DNA from: CAVRZY01 sp963725415
GTDB lineage: Bacteria; Acidobacteriota; Terriglobia; Bryobacterales; Bryobacteraceae
DNA: 36,114 nt
Reading direction: 5' to 3'
NCBI GenBank assembly: GCA_963725415.1
Contig: CAVRZY010000163.1
Location: 1 to 36,114 of the forward strand
Positions 1-7,569 of the stretch are shown here, piece by piece (the first letter of the stretch is position 1; every line of letters starts with the position of its first letter). A program made the position numbers and the translations under genes. The notes beneath the pieces are model-generated. The model made no database searches. It saw nothing but the letters and a program-made list of their open reading frames with translations, and was not told the origin of the DNA.

Positions 1-60
1 GCGTCTGGTACGGGACCGTCGGCAACGGCGGGCCGGGCAGTTGGCAGGTGAGGGTTGAGG

Positions 61-98
61 TTCCCATTGCTTCCCTTCGCTTCCCTTTGCTTCCCGTC
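61..98. repeat. 10-bp tandem repeat at the end of the structural operon
   Basis: Three and a half copies of a 10-bp unit (plus strand TTCCC followed by TTGC or TCGC) lie just beyond the stop codon of the leftmost minus-strand gene. On the minus strand the unit reads GGGAAGCAAA. It is not a hairpin and has no T-run, so it is not an obvious terminator. Protein-binding direct repeats or simple slippage are both possible. Confidence 0.6.
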
Positions 99-534
99 AG
101 GCCTGCCCGATCCGGTACCGCTTTACGCCGCGGAAGACGATCTGGATCGTGTTCCCGAAACCACTGATGTCCACAATATCCAGGCTGATCCGTCCGCCCG
201 CGGGGATCATGATCGGCGGCAGCATCGGAGATGGAGAGGCCGCATCTCCTACGATGTTCGCGCTGGCGATCAAGCCATTGCTCAAAGCGAAGCCCTGGCT
301 GTCGTAGAAGCGTACCAGAAACGCCCCCGTGGCGAAGTTGATGACGGCTCCCCGCCATTCGAAATCGGCATCCTGGTTGATGCTGATGGTTTCGTTCGTC
401 AGCGCTTGGAGGGCCGTGAGAACGCGGTCGTAGGTATAGTCGAACGCAATGTCCACATATCCCGGGGGCGCCCCGTCCGGAATGCCCGAGTAGACTGGGG
501 GCGCCATGGGGTTCGGCAGCGGTAGAGTGCTCAA
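97..534 (-). CDS. Candidate jelly-roll-type virion protein
   Basis: A 145-aa protein with no membrane segment, predicted to be mostly beta strands. Recognisable stretches are DADFEWRGAVI in the middle, GGRISLDIVDISG, and a C-terminal VFRGVKRY strand. This pattern of a short hydrophilic N-terminus, alternating strands and a GVKRY end resembles small phage capsid or capsid-associated proteins that I believe have a single jelly-roll fold; that assignment is from memory of the family style, not a search. The start is TTG at 534, preceded by a strong AAGGAG at 7 nt; an ATG at 506 is possible but lacks such a site. It is the last gene of the leftward structural operon, separated from the next gene upstream by about 210 bp with no convincing ORF. 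Confidence 0.6.
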   Translation of the reverse strand: MSTLPLPNPMAPPVYSGIPDGAPPGYVDIAFDYTYDRVLTALQALTNETISINQDADFEWRGAVINFATGAFLVRFYDSQGFALSNGLIASANIVGDAASPSPMLPPIMIPAGGRISLDIVDISGFGNTIQIVFRGVKRYRIGQA

Positions 535-744
535 GGTTGTGCTCCTTCAGTTCGATTGCAGGTTTCCGGCCATGACCTGGCCAGGCTGCCCGAACATCCC
601 TATCCGGCCCCGGCGTCTTCTCCCTGAAGGAGCGGAGGATCGCCGGGACCGGATGCGGGATCAGTCGTGCCGCCCAACCGGGCCGCTGAAGGCCTTCATG
701 CAGGGTGCTACGGTCAGGCCTCCGAGACCGTAGGCCAATCCGGG

Positions 745-1374
745 TTAGCTGACGCCGAAGGCGTACAGGCCATCGAGCAACGACACCAGGGTCATGCCCG
801 ATCCCGCGGCGTTCAGGGTGTACTGAGTGCCCTGGAGCTGGGCGTAGAAGCTGCCCTGGTTCTCGATCACGATGGGCAGGGCCAGCTTGTGCATTTCGTT
901 GCGTGCCGGCACGCCGTTGTTGAGGATCGTTCCGGCGCCCGCATTCGCGTACGTCTGAGTGGTGAAGCCGCTGACGCCGCCGCCGGCATTGAAGTACCAG
1001 ATGGGCGCGCGTTGCAGGGCCTTGTCCGCCATCCAGAACTCGTACGCGAACCCGTTGATCAGGTTCCACAGGTCCAGGACGCTGATGTTCTCCGCGTAGC
1101 GGAAGCGGAACCCGAAGATGCTGAATGCTTCCGGTCCCTTCAGCTTCTGGCTCTGGGTCATGTTGGTCTGCGCGTAGTTCTTGCCCGACTGGGAGCCTAC
1201 GTTGGTGAAAAAGGCCGATGTCAGCACCGACAGAATGTTGGTCGGTCCGGCAGCCGTCAGCGTCACGGTGTCGTACACCGGGGTATGCTGCACGGACATC
1301 TGATTCGGAACGTAGGTCGTTCCGCTGAACGCATCGGCGATGAGGGCCTGTTGGCCCTGGGTATAGTTGGGCAC
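745..1374 (-). CDS. Candidate major capsid protein
   Basis: A 209-aa protein. I start at GTG 1374 because AGGAG lies 7-8 nt upstream; a longer open frame to 1443 has no such site. The sequence is beta-rich with family-like blocks: FFTNVG, YAQTNMTQSQKL, EAFSIFGFRFRY, DKALQRAPIWYFNAG and LPIVIENQGSFYAQL. The TNM...L..pe.F.I layout followed by a P.w.fnaG block is what I associate with jelly-roll capsid proteins of tailless phages. There are no cysteine clusters and no membrane helix. Its position beside the other beta-rich protein (97-534) would suit a two-component capsid shell, but this is inference. An unrelated fibre or spike protein is the main alternative. Confidence 0.55.
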   Translation of the reverse strand: MPNYTQGQQALIADAFSGTTYVPNQMSVQHTPVYDTVTLTAAGPTNILSVLTSAFFTNVGSQSGKNYAQTNMTQSQKLKGPEAFSIFGFRFRYAENISVLDLWNLINGFAYEFWMADKALQRAPIWYFNAGGGVSGFTTQTYANAGAGTILNNGVPARNEMHKLALPIVIENQGSFYAQLQGTQYTLNAAGSGMTLVSLLDGLYAFGVS

Positions 1375-1472
1375 GATTTGTCTCCTGAAATCTTGGCTCG
1401 TACTGCGGTTGAGGGTCCGGGGTGTCCGTGGCTTACCGGCCACCCCAGGCGATAACTGATGTTCGGCTCAGC

Positions 1473-2386
1473 CTAGAAGGCGGGACCGTAGGCCCTGGCG
1501 AGCCCGTTCAGGGCGACTCGCGCCTGGCCGCCGGCCGGAGGCAAGGCGGAGGGCAACGGGGCGGCCATAGGAGCGGATAGTTGCCGCAATGGGTTCTGCG
1601 GAACCACAAAATTGGCGTCCGTCAGGCGTCCGAGCTGCGGGTTGAGCTGCGAGTAGACCGCAGGCAGGAAAGCGTTCAACGCGACACTGAGGGTCTGCAT
1701 CAGGCCGCCGAAGAGCATTCCCTGTCCCAGAGTGGGGGTGATCTTGCTTCCGCCCCAGCCTGCCACGACAGCGGAAATGCCGGTGATAACCGTCCGCCCG
1801 ACATTGGAGGACGCGATGCCCCCGGTGATGCTGGCCGGAAACAGGGTGGGGATGAACTTCGCCGCCACCACTCCCAGCAGGCCTCCGCCGACGAGCTCAA
1901 GTGAGTCCTTGCCGAAGAGGGGTTTACCGAATAGCGTGGTGCTGATCGGGTTGCGGCTGTGATGCCGCTTGTTGGGCTTCTTCTGGAGCACCACGATCCT
2001 GGTTGGGTTGTGGTGCTTGTGATGGGACGACTTGTGGTGCTTGGCCTTCGGGCGCCGGTTCACTTTCACTGTAGGGCGCGCGGAGGGGTTCTTCTTCTTG
2101 GGTGCTGCCACGGTGTTGGTTCTCCTTTTTGGATTTACGGCGCCGAGCGTGATGATGACTGGTGCCGGGTTGCGAGACTTCTGGGAAGGGTTGCGCGCCG
2201 CAGGGCGCTTGGCCGGACTGTGGTGGGTGTACTTCTTGCGCAGCGCCGCCTTCTGGCGCTTGGTGCCGAAGATTCGAATCTGCTTGGCGCTCAGATGCCG
2301 CGTGCGTTCTTCTTCTTCGGGCGATTCTTGACCTTCACCACCTTGCGCGGGTTGTGAAGGGTGCGGACTTTGATCTGGGTTGCCAT
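1473..2386 (-). CDS. Lys/His/Arg-rich protein with hydrophobic C-terminal half (one frameshift)
   Basis: The gene opens at ATG 2386 behind AGGAG with MATQIKVRTLHNPRK and runs 31 codons to a TGA at 2291. From about 2300 the neighbouring frame continues with HLSAKQIRIFGTKRQKAAL, then NPSQKSRNPAP, and passes without a stop into a second basic stretch (KKKNPSARP, KHHKSSHHKHHNP). I therefore read one gene of about 300 aa with an indel near 2295. The last 150 residues hold three glycine-rich hydrophobic segments (near LVGGGLLGVVAAKF, ISAVVAGWGG and GMLFGGLMQTLSVAL), then FVVPQNPLR, the same peptide repeated in the protein at 7566-8171. A separate start at GTG 2111 (212 aa) is the alternative. A virion protein contacting both genome and membrane would fit, but the function is unknown. 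Confidence 0.6.
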
Positions 2387-2396
2387 CCGGGCTCCT

Positions 2397-2738
2397 TTAG
2401 CGGATCAGGCTGTGCGGCCTCAACAGCGTGAAGTCCCAGGTTCCTCCTGTGCCCGCCGCGTTCCCTTTGGTCAGGATCACGCTGACGCTGTTCGCCCAAC
2501 TCACGTCGAACGAGATGGCCGCCTCGGTGCCGGCATTCACGCCGGCTGCGATGATAATCGGGAATCCCGCTGCGAGCTCCGCGGCCGTCATCCCGAAGTT
2601 GTGGGTGATGGTGATGGTGGTGTCAGCGTCGAGAAACCCGGCTTGGGCCTTGACAAGCGAACAGGCGGCCTGGTTCGCGGTAGGAGGGATAAGGCTTCCC
2701 ACCGCTGTCGGGTAGTTGTAGATCACGGTAACGCTCAT
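2397..2738 (-). CDS. Small beta-rich hypothetical structural-operon protein
   Basis: A 113-aa protein starting at ATG 2738, with AAAGGAG about 10 nt upstream; the start overlaps the stop of the glycosyltransferase gene as ATGA. It has no cysteine-rich or membrane region except one Cys near residue 26. Visible blocks are ITITHNFGM, GFPIIIAAGVNAGT and a C-terminal GGTWDFTLLRPHSLIR. I do not recognise a named family. The strand-rich composition and its place between capsid-like and glycosyltransferase genes make a minor virion protein plausible. Confidence 0.7.
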   Translation of the reverse strand: MSVTVIYNYPTAVGSLIPPTANQAACSLVKAQAGFLDADTTITITHNFGMTAAELAAGFPIIIAAGVNAGTEAAISFDVSWANSVSVILTKGNAAGTGGTWDFTLLRPHSLIR

Positions 2739-3463
2739 GCTTCTTGTTCTCCTTTCACTTGAGGCCCGGTGGCCGGGCATGGTACGAGATCTCCGGTTAC
2801 GGCTGCCGGCTTCTCTGGCGGTGGGTTGTAGACCATGCGCTTCAGATGCGGCACTTGAATGTCCGCGTCGACAAACCAGCGGCAGCCGCCACGCTCTCTC
2901 GAATTGACGCAGAAGGCATGGTCTTCTCCCGTCATCCCGTAGGGGTACTGCTCTCCCAGGATGGCGGCGAACGGGTGGGGTCCGGCTTTGTGGATCACGT
3001 CTCCGCGCATCAGCACCGCCGGAAAGCCGGTTACGTCAATCTCGATCAATCTGTGGCCATTCGACAGCTCGATGGGGGTCGCGAAGCGCCGCTGTCCATC
3101 AGGGCCGATCCATCCGCACGAAGTGCGTGCCGGCGTGCTGTCCGTGTGGCGAATCCAGCACCACCCGCAAACCACGGAGGCTTCTGGATAAAACAGCAGA
3201 TCTTCGAAGAGCTGGTCGAACTGCTGCATGGTCAGGATATTGTCGTCGTCGATCCAGAGCACGTAATCCGGCTGCGGGTCCATCTTCAGCAGTTCCTGGT
3301 GGATCGTTCCGCGGGTTACGTGGACGCACGGCGTATAGGCCTGGAGCACCGCCAGGTTGAAGCGCCGCGAGAGATGCAGCAGCAGGTACGTCCAGGCCGA
3401 AACCCATTCGGCACAGAAGTTTTCTCCCGGCAGGCAGACGGCGAGTATGGGGTGATTGCTCAA
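2735..3463 (-). CDS. GT-A-type glycosyltransferase-like protein
   Basis: A 242-aa protein starting at TTG 3463 (SNHPILAVCLPGENF follows), whose start overlaps the TGA of the membrane protein upstream. At residues 66-77 the sequence DYVLWIDDDNIL has the acidic DDD motif used by GT-A glycosyltransferases to bind metal and nucleotide sugar. Downstream, GMTGEDHAFCVNSRERGGCRW looks like the acceptor/acid region of the same fold, with two cysteines that could pair. This is a stand-alone catalytic domain without a membrane anchor. Its place inside the structural operon suggests glycosylation of virion protein or of a cell-surface target during infection. The donor and acceptor cannot be read from the sequence. 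Confidence 0.65.
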   Translation of the reverse strand: MSNHPILAVCLPGENFCAEWVSAWTYLLLHLSRRFNLAVLQAYTPCVHVTRGTIHQELLKMDPQPDYVLWIDDDNILTMQQFDQLFEDLLFYPEASVVCGWCWIRHTDSTPARTSCGWIGPDGQRRFATPIELSNGHRLIEIDVTGFPAVLMRGDVIHKAGPHPFAAILGEQYPYGMTGEDHAFCVNSRERGGCRWFVDADIQVPHLKRMVYNPPPEKPAAVTGDLVPCPATGPQVKGEQEA

Positions 3464-3701
3464 CGGCCCTTCTTTCCCATTCCGAGAATCAGAACCAGCG
3501 CGGCGGCCGGTACGGCCAGCAGGCCGATGGTGAAGGGCATGGCGGTCGAAGAGAACGCCACCGAGGGTTGAGAGATGGCGCTCTTGATCGCGCTGAATGC
3601 GGTACCGGGCGTCAGCCAGAGTTTCAGTCCGTCCGTGAGCCCGGGAACCGGCGTAGTGGCCGCCGCCGTTCCGTCGTGGTGTCTCCAATTGCCATCAGCA
3701 T
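3460..3701 (-). CDS. Small C-terminally anchored membrane protein (one frameshift)
   Basis: The gene starts at ATG 3701 with AGGAGAA 9 nt upstream and begins MLMAIGDTTT. After about ten codons the frame closes, while the next frame continues as AAATTPVPGLTDGLKLWL and ends with a transmembrane helix, FTIGLLAVPAAALVLILGMG, followed by the positive tail KKGR. A one-base indel near 3660, in a GC-rich run, explains this. Corrected length is about 80 aa. The TGA overlaps the TTG start of the glycosyltransferase. Its layout (soluble N-part, one C-terminal helix, basic end) matches the other small membrane proteins of the operon. Confidence 0.6.
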
Positions 3702-3717
3702 GTTTTCGTCTTCTCCT

Positions 3718-4707
3718 TCAGCCTTCAACTCCCGGTGACATTCCCATCAGCGGTTGGCGAATCACGTATTTGCCTCCCGTGACGTAGAGCTTTTTGTTGC
3801 GCGGTTCGTATTCCAGGTAGGGCGCCGCTTCCTGGTCGTAGTCGCCCTGGTCGTTCACTTCGCCCAAGAGGTGCTGGTAATCGATCACCTGGAACTTGTC
3901 GAACTTCTTGCGGGTCCGGTACGTGATGTTCCAGTCGCGTCTTCCGCGCGGCGCCGCGAACTGGCCGATCACCATCCGATCCCGAATCCACTCTTCGGCA
4001 TCCATGCCGAGCGCGGCCAGGTCGAGTTCCTGGTTGCCGCCTTCGATGTAGGCCTGTTTGCCGTCTTCGCTGAACGCCAGCCAGGGCGTCGATTCGTCGG
4101 CTTCTCTTTCGGCGAATCGGATGGTTGCCTCCAGGCCGGTGGGCGTCTCGACTACGACGGCGATCAGGCGGCCGGCTGCTGCCAGGTGCTCGTGCTCGTG
4201 GATCTTTTCCGTGATAACGATTTCTTCGTCGGAGGGCTTGCCGTGGAATTTCTCCGAGAGCTTTTCGGCCGCTTCGGCGGGATTCTTCCGGCTCTTGCGC
4301 TTCGACTTCGATTTGGGATTCAGCCCCAGCGCTTTCTTCGCGGCGTCTTTGCCTTTCAGCGCCACCCTGACGCCCTCCATGGTTGCCTGGTATGGGACGC
4401 TCATCCCCGTGTACAGCGTGTCCGTGACTCCTACGGCTGCCGCTACGGCTTCATCGATCAGGTCATTCCGTTTCTTTTTCGGGTTCCGCTTCGACCAGGC
4501 GCGGATGAAGCGCTGGGCGTCGGTTTTCGAGTCGAATACGGAGCCGTCGATATCCGTAGTCCAGCCATCGCCGGCCGGTACGACACGATGGCCATGGTAG
4601 GACTGGCGCGCCCCGGCGATTTCTTCCGGCCTGCCACCGCCAGCTCGGGCCGCGATGCCGCCTGAGGCCGGAGTCACATTGCGTGGCCGCGTAGCCTTAC
4701 GGCCCAT
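3718..4707 (-). CDS. Hypothetical protein with basic linker and C-terminal conserved domain
   Basis: About 329 aa from ATG 4707 (MGRKATRPRNV); a longer frame to 4815 is open but would run into the divergent promoter. The N-terminal third contains a compact YHGHRV...DSKTDAQRFI unit, followed by lysine/arginine linkers (KRNPKKKR, KSKSKRKSRKNP). The C-terminal half (from EKLSEKFHGKP) is acidic to neutral and ends YEPRNKKLYVTGGKYVIR, with no membrane helix or Cys motif. I do not recognise the family. Basic NP-containing linkers recur in several proteins of this operon and could bind the genome or the capsid interior. It is the promoter-proximal gene of this leftward part. Confidence 0.6.
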   Translation of the reverse strand: MGRKATRPRNVTPASGGIAARAGGGRPEEIAGARQSYHGHRVVPAGDGWTTDIDGSVFDSKTDAQRFIRAWSKRNPKKKRNDLIDEAVAAAVGVTDTLYTGMSVPYQATMEGVRVALKGKDAAKKALGLNPKSKSKRKSRKNPAEAAEKLSEKFHGKPSDEEIVITEKIHEHEHLAAAGRLIAVVVETPTGLEATIRFAEREADESTPWLAFSEDGKQAYIEGGNQELDLAALGMDAEEWIRDRMVIGQFAAPRGRRDWNITYRTRKKFDKFQVIDYQHLLGEVNDQGDYDQEAAPYLEYEPRNKKLYVTGGKYVIRQPLMGMSPGVEG

Positions 4708-4808
4708 CCCAAACAAATTCTTCCGTGACTGTTTTCGCCGGTTTATGCGACACCCCCAAGTTGTTGAAAACGGGTCGAATATAGTTGCAAAAAATAGGCC
4801 TGGATTAC

Positions 4809-4840
4809 TTGACACAAATACTGTTTTCGTGCGATATTAT
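4809..4840 (+). promoter_or_regulatory. Sigma-70-type promoter for the rightward 4878 operon
   Basis: A perfect -35 hexamer TTGACA (4809-4814) is followed by GATATTAT (4833-4840). The best -10 choice, GATATT, gives an 18-bp spacer; TATTAT gives 20 bp. The AT-rich context stands out from the GC-rich surroundings. The next gene has a ribosome site (AGGAG) ending 8 nt before ATG 4878. Confidence 0.6.
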
Positions 4841-4877
4841 GAATGTAGCCGGAAGTCATCCGGCAGGAGAAAAAACG

Positions 4878-5238
4878 ATGGCAAAATACGACGTAATCGG
4901 CAGTCCGCGAGTCGAGGCGGACTACTGCGATGAGTATGAGACCGTGATGGTAATCGACCTCCGCAGGGAGGACGGAGAAGACCGGAGACGTATGGATTGT
5001 GGCCGGCGTGCCGGACTACCAGCGCGGGTCCAGCGATGCGGCACGCACGCAGAGTGGATATCAGACCGTGCGCGTGTATGGCGACTCGATGGATTGCTGG
5101 TGTCCCGAGAGTTTGCGCGAGGCCGATGAGGACGGGTCGTACCGGACCGTCCGCGATGAGATCCTGGCGGCCGTGGAAGTGGTCGCACTGACCACGCATC
5201 GAGCCGAGTACCGTGAGCGCTGCGCAGATAGATTCTGA
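4878..5238 (+). CDS. Hypothetical protein (one frameshift)
   Basis: The gene starts at ATG 4878 after GCAGGAG. The first 34 codons (MAKYDVIGSPRVEADYCDEY...) lead to a shift near 4970; the next frame continues EKTGDVWIVAGVPDYQRGSS and ends at the TGA at 5236-5238, giving about 120 aa. It is acidic and soluble, with no motif I recognise apart from a DCWCPE pair of cysteines. The stop lies 3 nt from the following start, so the two genes are probably co-translated from the 4809 promoter. Confidence 0.5.
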
Positions 5239-5241
5239 CTG

Positions 5242-5706
5242 ATGATGATGCAAAAGGACATCAGCGGGCAACGATTCGGCCGCCTGACCGTCGTAGCATT
5301 GCTCCGCACCGGAGGGCAAGGCGGACACGCGGACTGGGAGTGCCTGTGCGACTGTGGCATCCGCACGATTGTACGGGGGACCAAGTTGCGGCAGGGCCGG
5401 ATCAAGTCCTGCGGGTGCTGGAGGGCAGACGGCAGCGTGGCGGCCTTGCGCGCTGATCGGCTGACCGCGAAACGCGCGAGGGCCAGAGAGCTGCGGAGAG
5501 TTGGCCTGACCTACCGCGAGATCGGCGAGCAGATGGGAGGCATCACCTCGGAGGCGGCCAGGGTGCTCTGCCATCCGCAGCGACGGGGGCGCAAAGAATG
5601 GGTGAAGAAACTGGCCCGTTGCGCCTGTAGCCGATATGCAAGGCAGTTATGCTGCGAAAATCGGCCATGTGTGTGGATAATCTCCGCTGTGCGCCACTCC
5701 GCGTAA
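5242..5706 (+). CDS. Cys-cluster and helix-turn-helix DNA-binding protein
   Basis: A 154-aa protein starting at one of three consecutive ATGs. The N-terminal 60 residues follow the phage pattern IxGxRFGRLTV...WxCxCDCG...KSCGC (Cys 34, 36, 38, 57, 59), a small metal-binding module often found in phage regulators and next to HNH or AP2-type DNA-binding domains. Residues 78-110 (ARELRRVGLTYREIGEQMGG) look like a helix-turn-helix. It is likely an early transcriptional regulator or nuclease accessory protein. The last 35 residues are Cys- and Arg-rich in an unlikely way and overlap an RNA hairpin, so the true C-terminus may be earlier, after a frameshift near 5600. There is no clear ribosome site; translation is probably coupled to the gene before it. 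Confidence 0.65.
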   Translation: MMMQKDISGQRFGRLTVVALLRTGGQGGHADWECLCDCGIRTIVRGTKLRQGRIKSCGCWRADGSVAALRADRLTAKRARARELRRVGLTYREIGEQMGGITSEAARVLCHPQRRGRKEWVKKLARCACSRYARQLCCENRPCVWIISAVRHSA

Positions 5707-5793
5707 GCGGGGCCTCCTGGTGATACCAGGGAGCCGGGTAGGCAATCCCGGCACGCCTCACCAGCGGAAAAAGTGATGCCGCAGTCAAGCGGC
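5697..5793 (+). ncRNA. Run of four hairpins: candidate structured leader RNA
   Basis: Within 97 nt there are four consecutive stems: 5697-5702/5707-5712 closed by a GTAA (GNRA-type) tetraloop; CCTGGT/ACCAGG at 5716-5721/5725-5730; GCCGGG/CCCGGC at 5733-5738/5747-5752; and GCCGC/GCGGC at 5778-5782/5789-5793. The last stem ends a few bases before the ribosome site and ATG 5807. I could not match it to a known riboswitch class (cobalamin, TPP, ZTP, fluoride and SAM patterns do not fit). It could be a cis-regulatory leader, a small RNA, or chance pairing in GC-rich DNA. Confidence 0.35.
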
Positions 5794-5806
5794 GGGAGAA
5801 AAGAAA

Positions 5807-6760
5807 ATGTCCTGGTACGGTGTGGATTATGCGTGTGGTCACAGTGACCGCATGCAGATTTACGGGCCGACCCGAGACCGCCAGCGCCAAGCGGACGCTG
5901 AGGGCCGGAAAGACTGTCCCGACTGTTGGCGCGCAAAACAAGATGCGCGCAACGCGGAAGCGGCTCTGGCCGCGAGTGCCGATGCCGCTGCCTCCGGGCT
6001 GCCCGAACTGGTCGGATCGCCCAAGCAAATCGCCTGGGCCGAGACCATCCGACAAAAGATGCTCGCTGATCTGGCTCCGTTGGCGGCCGTCCGTGTTGGC
6101 CGCCGCAAAGAGATCGCGGCCAGAGGCATTGCCGCAATTGACGATTCCCGGTGGAGCCAGATCGACGCCGCCACTGACGAGCAGCTCCGGTCCTATCGCG
6201 CTCAATCCGCCGCCAAATGGTGGATCGACCACCGGGACGACAGCCTCTACAGCTTGATGCTCCACAAAATCGGTGAGTTGGCCAAGACCTTGTTTGCGGC
6301 CGAGGTTGTCGCCAGCCAGGCCGCAAAGCAGGCAGCCATAGCCACCGAAGCCGCCGCAAAAGAAGCCGCCCTTGCCATCGCCCGCGCGGACGCCGAGGCT
6401 GCCAAACAGATCTCCGAAACCGCTGCCGCACACTTCGTGCCCATCCGCGTTGAGCGCCTCAATGGTCAGGACGTACGCATCACCGGAGAGGACGGGCACA
6501 CAGCGATGGCTTACAGGGACGATGGCGAGACCGTGGTGTATCTCATCGACGAGATCCACATTCAGTCCACGTTGCCTCACGCGGAGGTCCTCAACCGCCG
6601 CATCCATGCGCTGGTGCCGAAAAGAATATCATCCCTCGCCGCCGCGTCCGTAGCCCGCGCTGGCTGCTGGCTACTACGCGAGAGCCAGAGACGCGACCAG
6701 GCGCTCTGGTTGGCCATCCTGTCATCTGCAGTACGTTGGACGGGATCCAGCGCGCCGTGA
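5807..6760 (+). CDS. Zinc-binding plasmid/phage-type hypothetical protein
   Basis: Starts at ATG 5807 behind GGGAGAAAAGAAA. The N-terminus holds YACGHSDRMQIYGPTRDR and, about 25 residues on, DCPDCWRA, a C-H-C-C metal site. This is followed by LPELVGSPKQIAWAETIR, a block I recall from hypothetical proteins of plasmids and conjugative elements. An alanine-rich helical middle (coiled-coil-like) leads to a domain ending GHTAMAYRDDGETVVYLIDEIHIQ. After about residue 260 the composition becomes atypical, so the last 50 residues are probably in the wrong frame. The function is unknown; it is the gene directly after the hairpin leader. Confidence 0.6.
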   Translation: MSWYGVDYACGHSDRMQIYGPTRDRQRQADAEGRKDCPDCWRAKQDARNAEAALAASADAAASGLPELVGSPKQIAWAETIRQKMLADLAPLAAVRVGRRKEIAARGIAAIDDSRWSQIDAATDEQLRSYRAQSAAKWWIDHRDDSLYSLMLHKIGELAKTLFAAEVVASQAAKQAAIATEAAAKEAALAIARADAEAAKQISETAAAHFVPIRVERLNGQDVRITGEDGHTAMAYRDDGETVVYLIDEIHIQSTLPHAEVLNRRIHALVPKRISSLAAASVARAGCWLLRESQRRDQALWLAILSSAVRWTGSSAP

Positions 6761-6982
6761 TCGCGAGATGCGCCGTGCCAAGCGTCGTACCGTCCGTGCC
6801 GCGACCCGTAGCGCGTCACCGAGATGCTGGGTATCGGCGGATCAAGGCCGCTCCAGCCAGCCGACCGTCAAAATGTGCGCGCCGGACAGGATATCGGCGC
6901 GATCCGACTCGGCACGCCGTTGCGCGTGCCAAAGTACCACCAGCACGCCGCGTGGAGATCGCGCGGAAAGGAGCGAAAGCAA

Positions 6983-7378
6983 ATGGCATCGAGACGAGAA
7001 TTCTTCCGCAGCCTGATTGCAGGCGGCGCAACGGCGCGCCATACCAGAAAGCGAGTACCAAAGTCGCACGCCGCCGATAGCCGGATCTACCACGGTCCGA
7101 TGGAGATTCCGCCTCATATCTACGAGGCAGTTCGCGAAGATCCAGCCCCGATGAGGGCCAGCGGCCGGGGAACCCATCTGCTGAGCCGCTATGCTGAAGC
7201 CGATGGAACAGTCTGGTTGTTTCGCTGCCAGATACCAACCCACCGCGGAATGGTAGGGGAGATTGTCCGAACCCGCATCGGCGGGCGCATCCGGATACAC
7301 TGCTGGAGTGCCGCCGACGTGGGCGCCTACCTCCAGCCGCAGCAGATCGTGGAGCGCAAGGCGGGCCACGCCACATGA
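6983..7378 (+). CDS. Hypothetical 131-aa protein
   Basis: I start at ATG 6983 because GGAAAGGAG lies upstream; the 220 bp between 6761 and this start contain no ORF I can support. The N-terminus SRREFFRSLIAGGATA has a twin-arginine-like look but a very short hydrophobic stretch, so export is doubtful. The rest is a compact mixed domain with RGTHLLSRYAEADGTVWLFRC and an arginine-rich strand GRIRIHCW. No family recognised. Its TGA overlaps the next ATG. Confidence 0.6.
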   Translation: MASRREFFRSLIAGGATARHTRKRVPKSHAADSRIYHGPMEIPPHIYEAVREDPAPMRASGRGTHLLSRYAEADGTVWLFRCQIPTHRGMVGEIVRTRIGGRIRIHCWSAADVGAYLQPQQIVERKAGHAT

Positions 7379-7569
7379 ACTGCCCGAACTGCCACACCCC
7401 GATTCCCGAGCAAGCCGTCCTGGAAGAGGCAGGGCGGCTTTACGCTGGTCGTCGGAAGAACCCCGGACGGAACCCCATCCCACAGATATGCCCCCGCTGC
7501 AAAGCGCCGATAGAATCAGCGCGCGCGCTGCGAAAGCACAAATGTGAGAAGCCGGCCCCATCCGGTTAA
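7375..7569 (+). CDS. Small zinc-ribbon protein
   Basis: A 64-aa protein translated from an ATGA overlap with the preceding gene. It has two CxxC knuckles, CPNC at residues 3-6 and CPRC in the middle, plus a C-terminal HKC, so it should bind one or two zinc ions. It probably acts as a nucleic-acid or protein adaptor. Its stop codon overlaps the stop of the convergent structural operon by two bases, marking the end of the rightward insert. Confidence 0.7.
   Translation: MNCPNCHTPIPEQAVLEEAGRLYAGRRKNPGRNPIPQICPRCKAPIESARALRKHKCEKPAPSG

Noticed and set aside
667..1455. Long plus-strand frame opposite the capsid candidate
   Set aside because: Composition is that of an antisense shadow; the minus-strand gene has ribosome site and natural codon use.
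2264..2282. tRNA T-loop-like GATTCGAATC
   Set aside because: It lies inside a coding sequence and no cloverleaf can be formed around it.
4058..4665. Plus-strand frames of 180 and 303 codons
   Set aside because: They are shadows of the minus-strand gene at 3718-4707, which has its typical basic NP linkers.
6983..7060. Tat signal peptide (SRREFFRS)
   Set aside because: The hydrophobic stretch is too short and is followed at once by a dense basic segment.
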